64,000 nt of DNA from Myxococcales bacterium (GTDB taxonomy: Bacteria > Myxococcota_A > Polyangia > Palsa-1104 > JAEUJZ01): positions 38,243 to 102,242 of the forward strand of contig JAEUKB010000040.1 in the NCBI GenBank assembly GCA_016794365.1. The letters run 5' to 3'. This document shows positions 28,963-37,697 of this stretch, one piece after another. The notes under the pieces are model-generated. The model saw only the letters and a list, made by a program, of their open reading frames with translations. It searched no databases and had not been told where the DNA came from. The position numbers and the translations under genes are program-made. Position 1 is the first letter of the stretch; every line of letters starts with the position of its first letter.

Positions 28963-30447
28963 CTACTGCCCGCGTGGCCCGCGCGGTGCATAACAAGCCC
29001 GTCGCACCGGGTCGCTCAGCACCGCGTAGGCTTCGTCCAGCACCAGCGCAATCTGCCGCAGCTCGCGATCCATCGCCGCCCGACTGCGATAGGACAACAC
29101 CGCTGGAGACAGCGCCGCCCGCTCTCGCAGATACGCTTCTTTGATCTCTGTCAGCGACGCCTGCGCATCAATCCCCAGCAGCGTAAAGTAGTCCGCTGAC
29201 TCACACAGCCGCGCCTTGCGCTGAATCGCTGTCATCGCATCGTTGAGCGCCTTGGCCCGCGCCCGCGCCTTCTGCTGCAAGTGCAGCCGCTTCTGCTCGT
29301 CTTGCGACAGGTGATGCGGATGCGAAAGCGCCCCCAGCGAAAGCAGACAGTACGACAGCCCGTAGAGCGCGTGCTCCCCCAGGCCCGACGCCGCTGCGAT
29401 CTCTTGCAGGCTCCGTTCCCCGTCAAAGCGCAGCAGCGCATCTTCTTCCAGCGACGACAGACCCACGCCCTGTAGCACCACCCCGCCCGACTGCGGCAAA
29501 GCCTGCGCAACCGGCACCAGCACCGTCGAAAGTGGCCCCACCGCCTGCGCAAGCAGCGCCAGCCCATAGCCACGCCGCACCGCTTGCGTCAGCAGCAGCC
29601 GAGGCGACAGCGGCAACATCGTCTGTTCCCCCGGCGGTAGCTCCGTCCCGAGCAGCCGATAAAAGCCCGGCTCTGCCGACGGCCACAGCGCGCGACAAAA
29701 GATCTCCATCACGTAGTCTGCCTGACGCTGACAGAAGTCTTTGGCATCGATCAGCCGCGCCGACACCAGCAGATCGAGCTGCTTTCTCAGTCCATCGCCA
29801 CGCACCTTGCGCAGCACGTCGAGCGCTCGCTTTTTCTGCGCCTGCGTCCACAGCGCGCCCTGAAGCTCCGCCAAGTCATCGGTCTGTAGCGACGATCGCA
29901 GCCCCAAGAGCGTCCCCGACTCAAAGAACAGCTCACGGCCCGGCACCGAAGGCGAGCTTCTGTCGGGATGCTGCGACAGCCACAGGCAGCCGGAATAGCC
30001 CGTCGCGATCGCCCAGCCGCAGATCTGCGCTGCCGAGATCTCCTGAAGCGACCCCGACGGAGGCAGCAGTCGTCGCCAGCGAAACGTCGGCTCCGGCTCC
30101 GGCGGCGCAAGCGACAGCTCCGGCGAGCTGGTCGTTCCAACCGACGGCGGAGCCACCACCGGCTGCATCAGGTTCGCCAGCGCGGCAGGCATCGGCGCAC
30201 TCTGCTTCGGCGACGAGTACGAAAGCCAGCGACTGTCATCCCCCAGATCGTCTACCCGCAGAAGCCGCAGCTTGGCCAGCGACGCCAGCGGCAGCACGCC
30301 ACCACTGCGCAGCGCGATCAGCTTCCCTTCCACCAGCGGCGGCGGCGGCGGCCTACGTCCCAGCGGAATCCGCACCGGCAGCGGCGTGTTGTCCTCCTCG
30401 ATCGGGACAGGCACGGCGGAGTTCGGATCGGCGTCTTGCGTACTCAC
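28963..30447 (-). CDS. DUF4388 protein with a C-terminal J-like domain lacking HPD
   Basis: A 494-residue protein. A Pro-rich N-terminus (about 20-130) leads to a DUF4388-type region (about 130-260; GSLQEISAAQICGWAIATG), a helical middle, and a C-terminal J-like domain (about 419-488) starting DYFTLLGIDAQASLTEIKEAY and ending LDEAYAVLSDPVRRACY. In true J-domains the loop between helices II and III has HPD, needed to stimulate DnaK ATPase. Here the loop reads SPA (about 447-449), so chaperone stimulation is unlikely. GTG 30447 is chosen; the longer frame would overlap rnhB. Similar DUF4388-J proteins occur in myxobacteria. Possibly a signalling scaffold. Confidence 0.75.
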   Translation of the reverse strand: MSTQDADPNSAVPVPIEEDNTPLPVRIPLGRRPPPPPLVEGKLIALRSGGVLPLASLAKLRLLRVDDLGDDSRWLSYSSPKQSAPMPAALANLMQPVVAPPSVGTTSSPELSLAPPEPEPTFRWRRLLPPSGSLQEISAAQICGWAIATGYSGCLWLSQHPDRSSPSVPGRELFFESGTLLGLRSSLQTDDLAELQGALWTQAQKKRALDVLRKVRGDGLRKQLDLLVSARLIDAKDFCQRQADYVMEIFCRALWPSAEPGFYRLLGTELPPGEQTMLPLSPRLLLTQAVRRGYGLALLAQAVGPLSTVLVPVAQALPQSGGVVLQGVGLSSLEEDALLRFDGERSLQEIAAASGLGEHALYGLSYCLLSLGALSHPHHLSQDEQKRLHLQQKARARAKALNDAMTAIQRKARLCESADYFTLLGIDAQASLTEIKEAYLRERAALSPAVLSYRSRAAMDRELRQIALVLDEAYAVLSDPVRRACYAPRGPRGQ

Positions 30448-30514
30448 GATGCCAGTGTAGGACCATTGTCCGGCTCGTTTCAACGCAACCGCGCCGTGAG
30501 CCTCGGTCCGCGCG

Positions 30515-31276
30515 CTACGCCCACGGCAGCGCTGGATCGGCAGGCACTTGGCGCGTCCCCAGCAGATCGGCCACAAACTCCGCAGGCCACGAAGTCCGCG
30601 TCTCTTCCGGCAGCCGTCCGTATTTTTCGGCATAGGCGCGCAGAAACCGCCGCGTCGCATCGTTTACATAGCCACCGCCCGCCATCCCTTGCAGCAGCGC
30701 TGGGAACTCAGGCCGATAGCGGTCGCAGATCGCCAGCCACAGCGCATCGCGGCGAACCTTGGCACACAGCGAGGCCGCCGCCACCGGCACAAAGCGAGCA
30801 TCCGCCTTGTCTTCCGCCACCAGCCCAGGCACCACCCGACACAGCGGATCAAACAGACGCTTGCCATCGGCCACGATCAAGCCGCAGCGCGGTGCGCGAC
30901 CAAACAGCTCCATCGCCACCCGTCGCTCCAAGTGATTGAGCTGCCCTCTGGCGACGTGCGCATCGATCTCGGCCACGTCGATCACCGCGACCTCGATGTG
31001 CAGCGCCAGCGACTCCACCTTGCGGACCAGCTCGGAGCGCTTGCGATGCGCCGCTTCCCCCGCGCCAAAGCGCTTGCTGTCCGTCACACCCAGCGCCGCC
31101 AGCTCAGCTGCCGCCTGCGAAGACAGCGCCACCACCGCCATCACCATCGGACCCAGCATTGGCCCGCGCCCGGCCTCATCCAGCCCCAGCACGGCATCAA
31201 CCGCGTCAGGCTGCGCGCCAAGACCCGGCATCGAAAGCTGCAAGTCAGACGAGCCCTTCGTTCGCTTTGCGGACAT
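30515..31276 (-). CDS. rnhB: Ribonuclease HII
   Basis: A 253-residue endonuclease that cuts RNA in RNA-DNA hybrids and removes misincorporated ribonucleotides. The N-terminal GLDEAGRGPMLGPMV motif supplies D33 and E34; further acidic residues are D137 (VADGKRL) and D159 (EDKADARF), followed by the family segment VPVAAASLCAKVRRD. Length is slightly above E. coli RNase HII (198) owing to inserts around 100-130 and a C-terminal extension. It lies 67 nt upstream of the DUF4388 gene and 28 nt downstream of an exported protein gene on the same strand. Confidence 0.92.
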   Translation of the reverse strand: MSAKRTKGSSDLQLSMPGLGAQPDAVDAVLGLDEAGRGPMLGPMVMAVVALSSQAAAELAALGVTDSKRFGAGEAAHRKRSELVRKVESLALHIEVAVIDVAEIDAHVARGQLNHLERRVAMELFGRAPRCGLIVADGKRLFDPLCRVVPGLVAEDKADARFVPVAAASLCAKVRRDALWLAICDRYRPEFPALLQGMAGGGYVNDATRRFLRAYAEKYGRLPEETRTSWPAEFVADLLGTRQVPADPALPWA

Positions 31277-31304
31277 CGCAGGCTTTTACCAAAGCCAGCA
31301 CCGC

Positions 31305-32258
31305 TTACGGAAGGGGATGCCACGACAGACCCAAGCTGATCTGCACCGAGTACGGCGGCAGCCGCGTCGTGTCCGAAAGCCCCTGCACCCGCAGCGACTG
31401 CTCGATCACATAGCCCGTGGCCGACAGCGCCACAAACGGAAACAGCGCCTGAAGCCGCGCCCCCAGCTTCGCCCCACCGCCCAGGCCCAGGTCAAAGCCC
31501 GTGCTCGAAAAGGTCTGGGGCAGCTCGCGACCGCTCACCAGCACCAGCGCGGGCGACACCACCAAGAACAGATCGCACTGCCACAGCCCCGCAGCGAGCC
31601 GCAGCCTGGGCCCCAGCGCCAAGTCAAGCCGCGTCCAGTCCGAAAGCCCCTGCGTCAGCGACACCTGCTTGAGCGACGTGCCACCAAGCCGCAGGATCAG
31701 CCCCAGGCGACTCCACGTCCGATGCTGCTGCGGCGATGGACCCACTGACAGCCACAGAAAGCCGCCGCCTCCAGGCCGAGGCAGCGCAAACTCGACGCCG
31801 ACCGACGCACCGACATCCAGCGCCACCGGCACAGAAGGACGCACCGGCACAGGCGGACTGCGACGAATCACCGGCATGGGAATCGGAACCGGCACAACGC
31901 TTGGCAGGGCACCTGTCTGTGGCGCAGAGCCCACCGCTGTCGCAATCACCACCGCCGCCGCAGCAGCCAGGTCATCGCATGATGGACCCAGGGCCAGATC
32001 GTGGACCACCAGGAGCGCGCCGCTGCCGCTGCGAACCTCGACCCGCAGGCGATCGTCAAGCGGCTCTAGCTGCGCGGTGGCATCGCTTTCATCCACCAGA
32101 TCCCCGAGCGCCGCAGCGACCTTGGCTTCGACCTTGGCCACCGCTGGACAGCTCCCTTCCACCGCAATGCGCAGTGCCAACAGAGCCGCAGCAGAACCAA
32201 GTACGCTCACAAGTGCTCCCCGCGACCCACACGCTTCCGCGCTAGGCCTTGCTGCCAC
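31305..32258 (-). CDS. Exported hypothetical protein, probable beta-barrel
   Basis: A 317-residue protein with a hydrophobic segment (about 14-33) preceded by Arg residues, read as a signal peptide. The mature N-terminal half is acidic with a CDDLAAAAAVVIATAV helix typical of myxobacterial exported proteins. After a Pro-rich linker (about 118-145) the rest is alternating Gly/Leu/Ser beta-type sequence ending in SLGLSWHPLP, as in outer membrane barrels, where a terminal aromatic is common. No family is assigned. GTG 32258 overlaps the bolA stop by 17 nt; an internal GTG 16 codons later would lose the basic residues before the hydrophobic core. Confidence 0.6.
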   Translation of the reverse strand: MAARPSAEACGSRGALVSVLGSAAALLALRIAVEGSCPAVAKVEAKVAAALGDLVDESDATAQLEPLDDRLRVEVRSGSGALLVVHDLALGPSCDDLAAAAAVVIATAVGSAPQTGALPSVVPVPIPMPVIRRSPPVPVRPSVPVALDVGASVGVEFALPRPGGGGFLWLSVGPSPQQHRTWSRLGLILRLGGTSLKQVSLTQGLSDWTRLDLALGPRLRLAAGLWQCDLFLVVSPALVLVSGRELPQTFSSTGFDLGLGGGAKLGARLQALFPFVALSATGYVIEQSLRVQGLSDTTRLPPYSVQISLGLSWHPLP

Positions 32259-32562
32259 CCCGACAAGCGGGCGACTCGTAGCTGCCGGACTCAGGCTGCC
32301 ACTTCGACGGTGCGATCGTCTTGAGCGTCAGCGCATGAATCGCCTGCTTTAGCTCGTCTGCCAGCGTCGAATAGACCAGGCGCTGCTGCTCAATCAGGTT
32401 CTTTCCCTCGAACAGCGGCGACACCACGATCACCTTGAAGTGGCTCTCTGCGCCGGGCCCGACACTGTGCTGGTGACTCTCGTTGATTACCTCAAGGTGC
32501 GTCGGGGTAAGCGCCGCCCGCAGCTTCGACTCCACACGCTCAGCCATAGACTGCTTCATCAT
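32242..32562 (-). CDS. bolA: BolA/IbaG family protein
   Basis: A 106-residue cytoplasmic protein of the BolA fold, which partners monothiol glutaredoxins in iron-sulfur trafficking or acts as a regulator. Recognisable features are the N-terminal helix MAERVESKLRAALTPTHLEV, the HFKVIVVSPLFEGKNLIEQQRLVYSTL core with conserved F-G-x-x-x-x-x-x-H/Q pattern, and AIHALTLKTIAPSKW with the invariant His near the C-terminus. The family is about 80-105 residues. Met codons at 32562, 32559 and 32547 are all possible starts. It is divergent from the Fic-like gene with a 98-nt shared upstream region. Confidence 0.85.
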   Translation of the reverse strand: MMKQSMAERVESKLRAALTPTHLEVINESHQHSVGPGAESHFKVIVVSPLFEGKNLIEQQRLVYSTLADELKQAIHALTLKTIAPSKWQPESGSYESPACRGGSKA

Positions 32563-32660
32563 GCAAACCTTTTTACCGCAAAGGCCACGTAGGTGCGCAC
32601 AACTTCCGCTTTTTATGGCACACTCGCGAGCCGTACGATTGTCCTTGAGGAGTCTGCTTC

Positions 32661-33443
32661 ATGGAGGAATCCCGCTACTTTGAGCTAGACGCCCGCTTGG
32701 AGTCCTTGCGCATCCGCAAGGCAGCCGAAGACCCACGGGTCCTCGCGGCGTATGGCGACAAGGTTGATATCGGCTGGATCTACCACGACAACGCGCTGGA
32801 AGGCGTTGTTCTTACGTCCGGTGAGATCCGCGATGCGCTGGATCGCAAGATGATTTCAGACGTCAGTCTGGTTTCACTCTACGAAGAGATTCGCAGCCAC
32901 AAAAGCGCGATGGACTTCGTACGCGACCAAGCCAAAGAGCAAGCCGCGCAGAAAAAGAAGGCCGGCCTGCTCACCGTGGAGCTGATCAAACAGCTTCACG
33001 AAATCCTAACCCCCGAAGACAAGGTCAAGGGGAACCCGTATCGCAAGGACAACCCGCTGCATCGCTCGTACTTTCACGAGATCTCGCCAGCGGACAAGAT
33101 CCCAATGCGGATGCGCAAGCTGTGCGAGTGGCTCGATGAGGAAGAGACAGAGAGCCTGCATCCCATCTCGCGCGCGGCAGGGCTGCACTTTCGGCTGATG
33201 GCGATCTATCCGTGGACCAAGAACAGCGGCAAGGTCGCCCGTCTGCTGATGAACCTGCTGCTGCTGCGCGATGGCTATCCGCCCGCTGTGATCCACTCGA
33301 TGGAACGGCAGCGCTACTACGACAGCCTGCGCGCCGAAAACGGACAGCTTAGCCAGCTGGTCAACGACGCGCTCCTCAACTACGTGAACACCACGCTGCG
33401 CTTTTTGGAAGAGCTGGCCGAGCTACGTCGCGCCGCCAGCTAA
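32661..33443 (+). CDS. Fic-domain protein with degenerate catalytic motif
   Basis: A 260-residue single-chain Fic protein. An N-terminal helix has the inhibitory-type motif NALEG (44-48). The Fic core follows (about 100-230) with LLTVELIKQLHEILTP and RAAGLHFRLMAIYPW. Active Fic enzymes have HPFxxGNGRxxR and AMPylate target hydroxyls; here the motif reads YPWTKNSGKVAR (183-194). The catalytic His is Tyr, the loop Gly-Asn is Asn-Ser, and Arg is Lys, while the last Arg is kept. AMP transfer by the usual mechanism seems unlikely. GAGGAG lies 8 nt before ATG 32661. No small antitoxin gene is adjacent. Confidence 0.82.
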   Translation: MEESRYFELDARLESLRIRKAAEDPRVLAAYGDKVDIGWIYHDNALEGVVLTSGEIRDALDRKMISDVSLVSLYEEIRSHKSAMDFVRDQAKEQAAQKKKAGLLTVELIKQLHEILTPEDKVKGNPYRKDNPLHRSYFHEISPADKIPMRMRKLCEWLDEEETESLHPISRAAGLHFRLMAIYPWTKNSGKVARLLMNLLLLRDGYPPAVIHSMERQRYYDSLRAENGQLSQLVNDALLNYVNTTLRFLEELAELRRAAS

Positions 33444-33500
33444 CCGCAGCCAGGGCACCGCCCGACCGTCCCGCGCACGCCCGAGAGCATGCGCACCCTG

Positions 33501-36155
33501 CTACTTGCGCTCGACCATTTGCAGCATGTCCCGGCGCAGCCGACTGTCGGCGTCCATAAATGCCGGAATCGCGAGCAGCTCTTGGTGAACCACCGCTGAC
33601 GATCGCTTTTCGAGCTGCACATCCCGAAGCTGAAGCTGTCCCTGCTGGCTTCCAGTCGCGAGCAGCGTCCCGTCCGGGCTAAACGTACACGCCGACAGCA
33701 CGTCGTTGCGTGCCAGATCATCTAGCTGGGAAAGTAGCTCACCCTGCTGTGCGTCCCAGATGCGCAGATCGTCACCGCACGAAGCGATCAGGCTGCCATC
33801 CGGGCTCATCGCGATCGCCGCATACTCACGCGCAGAATGCTTGGCCAGCGCCGCCACCAGCTTGCCGTCCCGTCCGTCTCGCAGCCACGCCCGCTCCCCC
33901 GAATCCAGCACCAGCAGCCGCGAGCCATCGCCGGTAAACTGCACCGAGCGGACCTCTCCGCTGTGGCCGGTCATCGTCGCCACCACCTTCTGCGTCAGCG
34001 GATCGTACAGCCGCGCCGAAGCGTCCGCCGATCCGCTCGCCAGAAGCGCCCCCGACGGCGAAAACTGGAGAGTCCGCACCGCGCCTTGGTGACTGGGCAA
34101 GACAGAGGGCGCAAAGCCGTTCTGTGCGTCGTAGAGCCGCAGCTCTCCCTGCGGACTGCCGGTCGCCAGCCAGCGTCCGTCGGGGCTAAAGACCGCCGCG
34201 CTGGGCGCTTCGCGGATCTGGCTGAGCGCGCCACGCGGACTGGGCAGCACGGGCTCCTCTCGATCGGTGGCCGAGGCGTCTACCGGACGGCTCAGATCGA
34301 GCTGGGACTGCCACAGCATGCCCTTGCCCTCCTCTGCCGTCGTCAGGATGAACTCTCCGCTGCCGCTGACGGCCAGGATCTGGCCAAACGACAGCTCGCC
34401 GCCCAGCGAGCGAATCCGCGCGTAGTTCGTCCCGCTGAAGTAGCGCAGGTAGCTGACGCTGCGCCCCGAGCTACCCACGCCGCCCGGCACGATCGTCAGC
34501 AGCGCGGGGGCCTGCGCTGTTTGGGTCAGCCAGCGCGCATCCGACACGCCGCGACTCGGCAGCTCTGCCAGCCGCTCTGAGGTCTTCAGATCCCAGACCG
34601 CCGCCGTGCCATCGCGACTGCTGCTGAGCAGCCGCTGTCCATCGGGAGAAAACTGGAGCGACACCACCTCGCTGAGGTGTCCCGACAGCGGGATCGGCAA
34701 CTCTCCCGCCTGGCTGCGAAACAGGCGAGCGGTGCCATCGCGGCTGCCGGTCAGCACGTACTGTCCGTCCGGGCTAAAGGTCGCCACCGACACCCGCTGC
34801 TGGTGGCCGCGCAAGACCAACAGCGACTGGCCGCTGCGTCCATCCCAGATCCGCACCGTGCCGTCCGCCCCGGCAGAGACAATTCGCCGTCCCGTCGGGG
34901 AAAACGCCGTCGCCAGCACCGGCCCAACGTGCCCGATGAGCTGCGCGCGCATGTGTCCGACGATGCGCTCCCACAGCTCCAGCACCCCGTTTTCGCTGAG
35001 CACGACCATCCGCCCGCCGTCTTTGGTCATCGCCATGACCTGACTGCGTCGCGGGTGACTGACCGGGGCAAACATCCCGGCTCCAGTCGTCGAGTCCCAC
35101 AGCCGCGCCGTACCATCCGCGCTGATCGTCATCACCGCGCGACCCGACGCCAGCGTAAACGACGCCGAGTGGACCGTGCCGTCATGGCCTTCCAGCTCTG
35201 CCACGGGTGCGCCCGTTTCGCCGTCCCACAGCCGCGCCGTCCGGTCCGAGCTAGAGGTCACGATCCGCTTGCCATCGGGCGAAAACACAATGTCGCGGAT
35301 CTGATCGGTGTGTCCCGACAGCGTCGCCACAAGCGCCCCGCTCTGCGCGTCCCACAGCTTGGCCGTCCCCGGTGAGGCAGTCGCCACCCGCTTGCCCGTC
35401 GGGCTCAGCACCGCCGCAAAGATCGGCGCTTCGTGTCCATCGAGCCGCCCAAGCAGCTTGCCGTCTTCTGCATTCCACAGCCGCGCCCCGCGCTGCTTGT
35501 CCGCCACAAACAGCCCCAGCACCCGCTGCCCATCGGGCGACAGCGTAAGCTGCTGAAGCGGTGCGCCAGTCATCGCCGGGTCCGCAAGCTGTGCGATCGG
35601 GGTCTCGCCGCTCGGTCCGTACAGCCGCGCCGTGCCTTCTTGGTCCAGCGTAAGCAGCCGCTGCCCGCTCTGCGACAGCCACGCCCCCGTGAGCACCCCT
35701 TCCACCTTGGCCAGCTTGCGCTCCAGCTTCCCTTCGGGCAAAGACCACAGCCGCGCCATCCCGTCGGCGCTGGTCGTCAGGGCCTGCCGTCCGCCTTGCA
35801 CAAAGCTCACCGAGGTCACTTCCCCGTCATGCGGCAGCACCGCCACCGTCTGCCGGAGCTTGTGACGAAGCTGCGGCAGCAAAAACCGCATCCGCGCATC
35901 GTCGTGACCGCTCTGGTACGCCTTGTCCAGCCACCACAGCGCCGACGTGACATCGCCCCGCCCGATCGACGCCTTCACGGTCGCGTAGTGGTCGCTCACC
36001 GACTTTTGGTGACGACGCGCGGCATCTTGCTGCTTCTGCTGCTGGACCGCTTGATAGCCACGGTATCCCAGCAGCGCGGCCCCCGTCACCAGCAGCGCTC
36101 CGTACAGCCAGCGCTTGCCGCTTCCCCCACGGACCGATTCATCTTGGTCGCTCAT
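33501..36155 (-). CDS. Membrane-anchored WD40 repeat protein
   Basis: An 884-residue protein with one membrane helix (about 16-34, WLYGALLVTGAALLGYRGY) after a short cytoplasmic N-terminus, a helical stalk (35-100), and about 16 WD40 blades from about residue 108 to 870. Blades show patterns such as FSPTGRRIVSAGADGTVRIWD and FSPDGQYVLTGSRDGTARLF, quoted in part. Two seven-blade propellers would fit. A linker rich in Gly/Ser occurs at about 540-590. There is no NTPase, kinase or caspase domain, unlike many bacterial WD40 proteins, so it is probably a scaffold. ATG 36155 is preferred to GTG 36161 for its AGG spacing. Confidence 0.85.
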   Translation of the reverse strand: MSDQDESVRGGSGKRWLYGALLVTGAALLGYRGYQAVQQQKQQDAARRHQKSVSDHYATVKASIGRGDVTSALWWLDKAYQSGHDDARMRFLLPQLRHKLRQTVAVLPHDGEVTSVSFVQGGRQALTTSADGMARLWSLPEGKLERKLAKVEGVLTGAWLSQSGQRLLTLDQEGTARLYGPSGETPIAQLADPAMTGAPLQQLTLSPDGQRVLGLFVADKQRGARLWNAEDGKLLGRLDGHEAPIFAAVLSPTGKRVATASPGTAKLWDAQSGALVATLSGHTDQIRDIVFSPDGKRIVTSSSDRTARLWDGETGAPVAELEGHDGTVHSASFTLASGRAVMTISADGTARLWDSTTGAGMFAPVSHPRRSQVMAMTKDGGRMVVLSENGVLELWERIVGHMRAQLIGHVGPVLATAFSPTGRRIVSAGADGTVRIWDGRSGQSLLVLRGHQQRVSVATFSPDGQYVLTGSRDGTARLFRSQAGELPIPLSGHLSEVVSLQFSPDGQRLLSSSRDGTAAVWDLKTSERLAELPSRGVSDARWLTQTAQAPALLTIVPGGVGSSGRSVSYLRYFSGTNYARIRSLGGELSFGQILAVSGSGEFILTTAEEGKGMLWQSQLDLSRPVDASATDREEPVLPSPRGALSQIREAPSAAVFSPDGRWLATGSPQGELRLYDAQNGFAPSVLPSHQGAVRTLQFSPSGALLASGSADASARLYDPLTQKVVATMTGHSGEVRSVQFTGDGSRLLVLDSGERAWLRDGRDGKLVAALAKHSAREYAAIAMSPDGSLIASCGDDLRIWDAQQGELLSQLDDLARNDVLSACTFSPDGTLLATGSQQGQLQLRDVQLEKRSSAVVHQELLAIPAFMDADSRLRRDMLQMVERK

Positions 36156-36333
36156 GCTCACCTGGATCTTCTCGCCACTTTATCAGACGCCGCCGCAAAG
36201 CCACACTGCGCCGCCCGCAGCGCTGCGTCCGCTCACAAGACAGCCGATGAGGAAGTGGAAACGATGACGAGGGCCCGGCCCAGGCCCAGCGCGGCCGCCG
36301 CCGAGCCGAAAAAGCAAAGCCAGGCGGGTGTTC

Positions 36334-37509
36334 TTACTTGGCGTTGTCCGAGCAGACGTACGACGTGCCGGTCGCGTAGCTACAGCCAGCGTCGTTGAAG
36401 GTCAGGTTGCCGTTGCCATCCAGGCCGCCGTTGCTCAGCCAGCAGCCGGGCGTGTAGTCGCCGTTTGGCTCGCTGTAGGTGGCGTCGCGGGCAAACCAAG
36501 CGCCCTTGTCGAGCGCCACCCAGTTCATCGCGCACGCGGCGTTGCCCGAGTTCATGATGCAGCCAGTGTAGTTGCCAGCGGCCAGCCCGTAGACGCCGGG
36601 CACCGTCTGGAAGTAGGTCGCGCCGTACTTCTTGTACAGCGACGCCAGGTGCGCCTTGGTGCGGGGAATGACCAGCTTCAGACCGATCGCATCGCAGGAG
36701 TTGGCCTGGTCAAAGCGGCTCGTGCTGATGCCGCCCGTCACCCCGTACATCGTGTAGCCGCCGCCATCCGTGGTCATGTCGCAGTAGACCCTGATCGGCG
36801 CGAGCGGACCGCTGCCATCGGGATCAATCGTGTAGTCGCCGTCCGCTGCTTGCGGCAGCGCGTTCTTGATCGCCTTGCAGTTTGGCGGCGGACCGCACGT
36901 CACCATCACGCTGGTCACCGGCCCGGACTGGACCATGCCGCTGCCCGACGCCACGTTACAGACCTGGCCTTGCGGATGGGTCTTCACCGTCACTGCATAG
37001 CTTGCGGTCGCCACCACTGGCGTCGCAAACGTAAACGGCCCGTTCATCGACACCGTCAGGTCGTCTCCGCCGCTATTCTGAAGCACCACGGTGCCATTGA
37101 GTCCCGCCACGGTGCCACCGACCGGGAACGCGGTGTTGCTGCACTCCACCACCACGTTCGACACGTCCACTGTCCCGATCTGGCCCGCGCCCGCCATCAC
37201 TGTACAGGTCTGCGGCGGCGAAGACGGCTGGGTCTTCACCGTCACCGCGTAGCTTGTCCCCGTCATCAGCTTGGTGGAAAACGTAAACGGACCAAACGCA
37301 GAGATCGGCAAGTCCTCTGTCCCGTTGAGCGACAGCACCAGACCATTGCCCGTCAGGCTGGTCACGTTGCCGCCGACCGCAAACGATCCGAGCGCCATGT
37401 CCGTCATCACGGTCGTTCCCGGCCCCGTGCTGCCCGAGTCACACGACGCAAACAGCGAAAGCCCAATACACCCCGAAGCGATAAGACCAAGGACTACTTT
37501 AGTGTTCAT
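36334..37509 (-). CDS. Lipoprotein with Ig-like repeats and a fibrinogen-like C-terminal domain
   Basis: A 391-residue predicted lipoprotein with signal MNTKVVLGLIASGCIGLSLFASC (lipobox FASC at about residue 23; quoted in part as LSLFASC). Two similar repeats (about 41-125 and 128-210) share LNGxxxL and FGPFTFST/NGPFTFAT cores followed by SYAVTVKTxP and a Cys-ending strand, as in bacterial surface repeats. From about residue 212 the C-terminus begins NCKAIKNALPQAADGDYTI and continues PIRVYCDMTTDGGGYTMYG, typical of fibrinogen-related domains that often bind carbohydrates. Probably anchored in the outer membrane and facing outward (inference). GGGGGAG precedes the start. Confidence 0.8.
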   Translation of the reverse strand: MNTKVVLGLIASGCIGLSLFASCDSGSTGPGTTVMTDMALGSFAVGGNVTSLTGNGLVLSLNGTEDLPISAFGPFTFSTKLMTGTSYAVTVKTQPSSPPQTCTVMAGAGQIGTVDVSNVVVECSNTAFPVGGTVAGLNGTVVLQNSGGDDLTVSMNGPFTFATPVVATASYAVTVKTHPQGQVCNVASGSGMVQSGPVTSVMVTCGPPPNCKAIKNALPQAADGDYTIDPDGSGPLAPIRVYCDMTTDGGGYTMYGVTGGISTSRFDQANSCDAIGLKLVIPRTKAHLASLYKKYGATYFQTVPGVYGLAAGNYTGCIMNSGNAACAMNWVALDKGAWFARDATYSEPNGDYTPGCWLSNGGLDGNGNLTFNDAGCSYATGTSYVCSDNAK

Positions 37510-37697
37510 AGATGCTCCCCCGAGCCATGGTGACGCCCGCTGCCAGATCCAGCGGACGCCGCAGCCGCTTACAGCCAGGCCCCGCCTGCCACCCAAGGGG
37601 CCCAAGGGATCGCCCCACATCTGGACTGGCGACGATCTCCCTTGGGGCATCATATCACCGGACCAGCGACCTTCACGCAAGACGCGATGGGGATGTG

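Noticed and set aside
32661..33443. Fic-type toxin-antitoxin module
   Set aside because: No small antitoxin gene is adjacent, the inhibitory helix is within the same protein, and the catalytic His is missing.
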